Shown here: piece after piece, positions 60,971 through 64,000 of the stretch
Position numbering within the stretch: position 1 is the first letter of the stretch
Layout: each line of letters begins with the position of its first letter
NCBI GenBank assembly: GCA_938045545.1
Contig: CALIBN010000006.1
Span: 1-64,000, forward strand
DNA from: an uncultured archaeon
GTDB lineage: Archaea > Thermoproteota > EX4484-205 > JAAOZP01
Direction of reading: 5' to 3'
Length of the DNA stretch: 64,000 nt
Notes under the pieces: model-generated
The model's input: the letters and a program-made list of their open reading frames with translations, nothing else
Database searches by the model: none
Told to the model about the DNA's origin: nothing
Position numbers and translations under genes: made by a program

Positions 60971-63478
60971 CTAGACGCGTAAAACGTAGTTTAAGACGAA
61001 CAGCGTAACGTTGTAGGCAGCGTGCAGTGCTATTGGGCACCACAGTCTGTAGCCTCGTTTCTTGAAAACGTATCCGAGTATGATGCCGACTAGGAAAGCG
61101 GGGAGAAATTGCCAAGGGTTAAGGTGGAAAGCCCCGAAAAGGATTGACGATAATAGTATTCCCCACTTGCTCCCAAAGCTTGACTCTAAGCCCCGCTGCA
61201 TGAACCCTCTGAATAAAACTTCTTCGCAAGGAGCGACGACGAGAATCGTTATTAGAGAAAGAGCAACTAGATCTACGAATGAAGAGGGCGATAGCATTTT
61301 AAAAACTTCTTCAAACCATGGCGGAACAGGTATGAGTTTTTCAACGATCACTCCGGCTGAAAAACCCGTTAAGACGGTTAAAGGAAGAACAAGCAGCGCT
61401 ATTCTATACTCCTGCAGTGCGCTCTGAGAGTCTAATCCAAGGAACCTTAAGCTGATCTTCTTACCAACCATGTAGAGCAAGACTGGGATGACCATCGCAA
61501 ACTCCCCCGTGATGAGCAGTGCTAAGCTATCAATAGTCAAGCCTGTTGAAAAAGAGAATGCTAAAAAGGGTAGTTCTAAGACGGTGGGGAGAAACATTGC
61601 TAGGACAAGCATTAGGAATGATTGAGAAGCCTTCCACGGCACTTTGCCAGGAGCCTCGAACACGGCTTTCTCACCGCATTGTTTCACGGCTTTCCTCTGG
61701 AGCAGTATGGATGCTGCAAGCACTAGGCTTGTTAAACCTGCTAAAGGCAGACCATAAACCCACCTCTCTGATTCTGACCGGCCTAGTGAAACAGCTTCAG
61801 GTTTTCCGAGAGAAATCCCGACTAGGCTTACAACTAGAAGTATTGAAGAAGCCAGCGTTGAAAAGTTCAGAATATAACTCCTGTAGTCTATTGGATTCTG
61901 TGTTTCAAGCCTCTGACTGGCTGTGGGAAAAGGCTCCTCAACAGGAGGCTGGCAGAAAAACGTTTCCGACCTTGCCAGCGTATACTTGGATAACAGGAAG
62001 GCGATTAGGCTTGTGTAGGATACTAGTATGAGGATAATCATGGGCGGGGGTGTGTCTGCGATGCTGATCGTGGTTCTGGCAAGTATTACAGGCATGGAGA
62101 GAAATACGGCTCCGAAAAGCGGTATGAACACGTATAGTAGGGCGCTGAGTGAAAGAGCGTTTGAAGGCTTGCTCAACACTAGTGCTGAGGCTACTGACAG
62201 GATGGATGAGAAGAGCGTCACAGATAATATGAGCAGGAAATCAAGCACTAGGAAAGGTGTTCCAGCTAAAAGGATGCTGAAAACAGAGTAGAAAACAACG
62301 GCGAAGCTGAAGGTCGCTATAAAGTAGGCTACGAGCATGCCTTTCACGTATCTCCGAAACCCTTTTTCCGAGACCGCTACCGTCCAGAGTGTTTCACGCT
62401 CAATTATTCCCCAGTTTATCGAGAAGATCGCCGGGATTAAAGGGGTGTAGAGTATGCTGAAGGTTAAGGCTGCCAGCGCGAAGAATCTAAACTGCCTAAC
62501 TAGAATCGGGAAGCTTAAATTGGCGAGTGTAGCGATTGCGAAGAGCATAATGGCCGTGAAAAGACTGCCATCCCTCAATATCCTCAGGAGGTTCAGCTTA
62601 ACGACTAAAGCCGTCGGCTTCTCACTCATTTTAGGCGAAAGTATCTGTGTGAAAGTCCTTGGAACCCATCTAAGTATTCTACGGTTGCTCGAAGGCATCT
62701 CCATTAACGCCGTTGTGAGAAGAGGAGTAACATTAGGAAGGAAATTGATCCTCATCACAGCGGAGTAGGAGCCCAAAATCAAAATCAAGTAGGCAAACCA
62801 TATGGCTGTTTCCAGGGTTCCTAAAGAGCCTAAAGAGAATTTGGCCAGCAGGGTTGAAGGATAAGGCAGGTCGGAGTAGTTCACATCCAGTCCCATTGCC
62901 ATGCTTACCAGAGGCATGAAGAGTGTGAGAAGGATAACCCATCCAGCTGCCTCGACGCCAACTTCTTTCACGATACTCTTCAGAACCCCCAGTATCTGGG
63001 CTATTGTTGAAGAGGAAAAAAGCATCATCTCATAGGATAGAAAGACAGCGGGCAGAGCGTTTAAACGAGGATAGAGCATCACGGCCATGAAGGAAATTAA
63101 CGGCGGAGTGACGGCGAAGTTTAGGAAGAAGAATTGGAAAAGCAGGTCTGCCACAAGATATGTTGAAGGCCTTATGGGTGATGTTAAGACAAAGTCTATT
63201 TCCGGTTCAAGTGCCGTTATTCCTCCTTTAAGACCTAAGAAGACGCCCATGGCGATCACGCTTGAAAAAGTTATCGATATTACGTTGACAAGCTCCCTCT
63301 CGCTCATCTCGGAGAAACCATAGACCCCTCTTATGAAAAACCCGCTGAAAAGAGACGAGAAAACAATGACGAAGTAAAACATGACTGTGGAGAACTTTAC
63401 TGAGGGACTTCTCCTTAACGGTCCATAATACTGGAGAAGCTTGAAAAAGAATATTTGCAGAACCCTAGAGCCTCCCAC
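60971..63478 (-). CDS. ABC-2-type permease fused to a CPBP (CAAX/Abi) intramembrane protease domain
   Basis: An 835-residue membrane protein. The first 600 residues have about 12 helices of an ABC-2-type permease with a large loop. From about 655 a CPBP domain follows: EEVLFRG (EExxxR), FGAFHLNPW (His motif) and HAAYN near the end. It is therefore a NatB-like permease with a protease-like domain. The GTG start overlaps the ATPase gene by 14 bases. Substrate of the transporter and target of the protease are unknown. Confidence 0.85.
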   Translation of the reverse strand: MGGSRVLQIFFFKLLQYYGPLRRSPSVKFSTVMFYFVIVFSSLFSGFFIRGVYGFSEMSERELVNVISITFSSVIAMGVFLGLKGGITALEPEIDFVLTSPIRPSTYLVADLLFQFFFLNFAVTPPLISFMAVMLYPRLNALPAVFLSYEMMLFSSSTIAQILGVLKSIVKEVGVEAAGWVILLTLFMPLVSMAMGLDVNYSDLPYPSTLLAKFSLGSLGTLETAIWFAYLILILGSYSAVMRINFLPNVTPLLTTALMEMPSSNRRILRWVPRTFTQILSPKMSEKPTALVVKLNLLRILRDGSLFTAIMLFAIATLANLSFPILVRQFRFFALAALTFSILYTPLIPAIFSINWGIIERETLWTVAVSEKGFRRYVKGMLVAYFIATFSFAVVFYSVFSILLAGTPFLVLDFLLILSVTLFSSILSVASALVLSKPSNALSLSALLYVFIPLFGAVFLSMPVILARTTISIADTPPPMIILILVSYTSLIAFLLSKYTLARSETFFCQPPVEEPFPTASQRLETQNPIDYRSYILNFSTLASSILLVVSLVGISLGKPEAVSLGRSESERWVYGLPLAGLTSLVLAASILLQRKAVKQCGEKAVFEAPGKVPWKASQSFLMLVLAMFLPTVLELPFLAFSFSTGLTIDSLALLITGEFAMVIPVLLYMVGKKISLRFLGLDSQSALQEYRIALLVLPLTVLTGFSAGVIVEKLIPVPPWFEEVFKMLSPSSFVDLVALSLITILVVAPCEEVLFRGFMQRGLESSFGSKWGILLSSILFGAFHLNPWQFLPAFLVGIILGYVFKKRGYRLWCPIALHAAYNVTLFVLNYVLRV

Positions 63479-64000
63479 CCTCTATTCCCCCGACTATTCT
63501 GAAGAAGGCTTCCTCCAACGTCGCCGTGGATTCAAGCCCCACGGTTTTCTTAAGCCCGTCTATGGAACCGTCGGCGATGCTTCTCCCCCTGTTTATTATT
63601 GTGGCGCTGGTGCAGAATCTCTCAGCCATGTCGAGCATATGCGTGCACACGAGTGCCGCTCCACCGTCGCCGACAATGTTTTTAACAAGGTTTTTCACGA
63701 GACGCTGGCCCTCTGGATCCAGGCCGATGAAAGGCTCATCCATTATTATGAGCTTAGGCTGATGTATGAATACTGTTGCCAAAGCTAGCCTCTGCTTCAA
63801 GCCTTTCGAAAGCTCAAGGATAAACCTGTTTTCATAACCTTTAAGGTCAAACATGCTTAGAAACTCCTGGACCCTCTTCCTAGTCTCCTCCCCTGGTTCA
63901 ACCCCCCTGATCCTTGCAATATACCCTAGAAACTCCTTGGGAGTAAGATAGTCTGGGAGGGAAGGGGCTTCAGGCAAGTATCCAACCAGCCTTTTAAAAC
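63465..64000 (-). CDS. ABC transporter ATPase, 5' end outside the window
   Basis: The open frame continues through base 64000, so the Walker A is outside. What is seen: FKRLVGYLPEAPSLPDYLTP (Q-loop region), LSKGLKQRLALA (signature LSKGL for LSGGQ), Walker B LIIMDEPFIGLDPEG and the H-loop VCTHMLDMAERFC. It has the COG1131 layout that pairs with ABC-2 permeases, and it overlaps the permease fusion downstream. The signature departs from LSGGQ, as in some ABC-2 ATPases. Confidence 0.9.
   Translation of the reverse strand, partial: FKRLVGYLPEAPSLPDYLTPKEFLGYIARIRGVEPGEETRKRVQEFLSMFDLKGYENRFILELSKGLKQRLALATVFIHQPKLIIMDEPFIGLDPEGQRLVKNLVKNIVGDGGAALVCTHMLDMAERFCTSATIINRGRSIADGSIDGLKKTVGLESTATLEEAFFRIVGGIEGGRL

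Overview
The window reads as a chromosomal segment of a thermophilic archaeon, most likely a deep-branching member of the Thermoproteota/TACK group. No rRNA or tRNA was seen, so the lineage cannot be fixed. The evidence is a TIP49/RuvBL-type AAA+ ATPase, a family-B DNA polymerase of the crenarchaeal PolB3 type, a PriS-like archaeo-eukaryotic primase, non-phosphorylating GAPDH (GapN), AlaX, several PIN-domain toxin-antitoxin pairs, heavy use of AGG/AGA arginine codons, many TTG and GTG starts, and TATA-like boxes 25-32 bases ahead of start codons, as expected for leaderless mRNAs. Several start codons were chosen from that TATA spacing.

Layout. 0-8.5 kb: a thioredoxin-reductase fragment, a radical SAM enzyme of the AmmeMemoRadiSam type, proC, a heterodimeric ABC exporter whose second subunit is split into membrane and ATPase genes, TIP49, and a dual-specificity phosphatase. 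8.5-17 kb: an accessory island. A complete dTDP-L-rhamnose operon (rmlA, rmlC, rmlB, rmlD) and a Wzx-type flippase lie between PIN/VapB-type toxin-antitoxin pairs. Two of these pairs carry clear repeat operators, and one further pair is decayed. 17-29 kb: membrane proteins and a loose group for carbohydrate handling (ThuA-like protein, two sugar-isomerase-like TIM barrels, aldo/keto reductase, a broken glycoside hydrolase). Redox genes (flavodoxin, superoxide dismutase) and zinc-ribbon proteins are interspersed, and the group ends with a broken methyltransferase. 29-41 kb: HflX, a frameshifted MgtA-like P-type ATPase, ribulose-phosphate 3-epimerase overlapping a RimK-like ATP-grasp gene, a Yip1-type membrane protein divergent from a PriS-like primase, a GPH sugar transporter, and two adjacent bactofilin-like repeat genes with a small winged-helix gene. 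41-64 kb: Fe-alcohol dehydrogenase, amidohydrolase, RNase HIII-like protein, AlaX, a retropepsin-like protease, MFS transporter, VOC protein, an exonuclease-dead PolB, RimI, NikR, a Ca2+/Na+ exchanger, MDR dehydrogenase, GapN, an HDAC-family deacetylase, a DMT transporter, M20 peptidase, a PRC-barrel protein, a DegT aminotransferase, and an ABC-2 permease fused to a CPBP protease with its ATPase.

How genes work together. The rml operon plus flippase would make and export rhamnose-containing surface glycan. TIP49, the PriS-like protein, the PolB paralogue and RNase HIII belong to DNA or chromatin metabolism but are scattered. GapN and ribulose-phosphate epimerase are central carbon enzymes. 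At least six genes are broken by frameshifts. Some breaks sit in A or T runs, so part of the decay could be assembly error; the glycoside hydrolase, methyltransferase and one toxin-antitoxin pair have several lesions each and look more like true pseudogenes.

The best candidates for something unusual are the polymerase with a ruined proofreading site but intact polymerase motifs, the PriS-like primase with an added C-terminal region, the two toxin-antitoxin operators, and the split beta-helix repeat pair.
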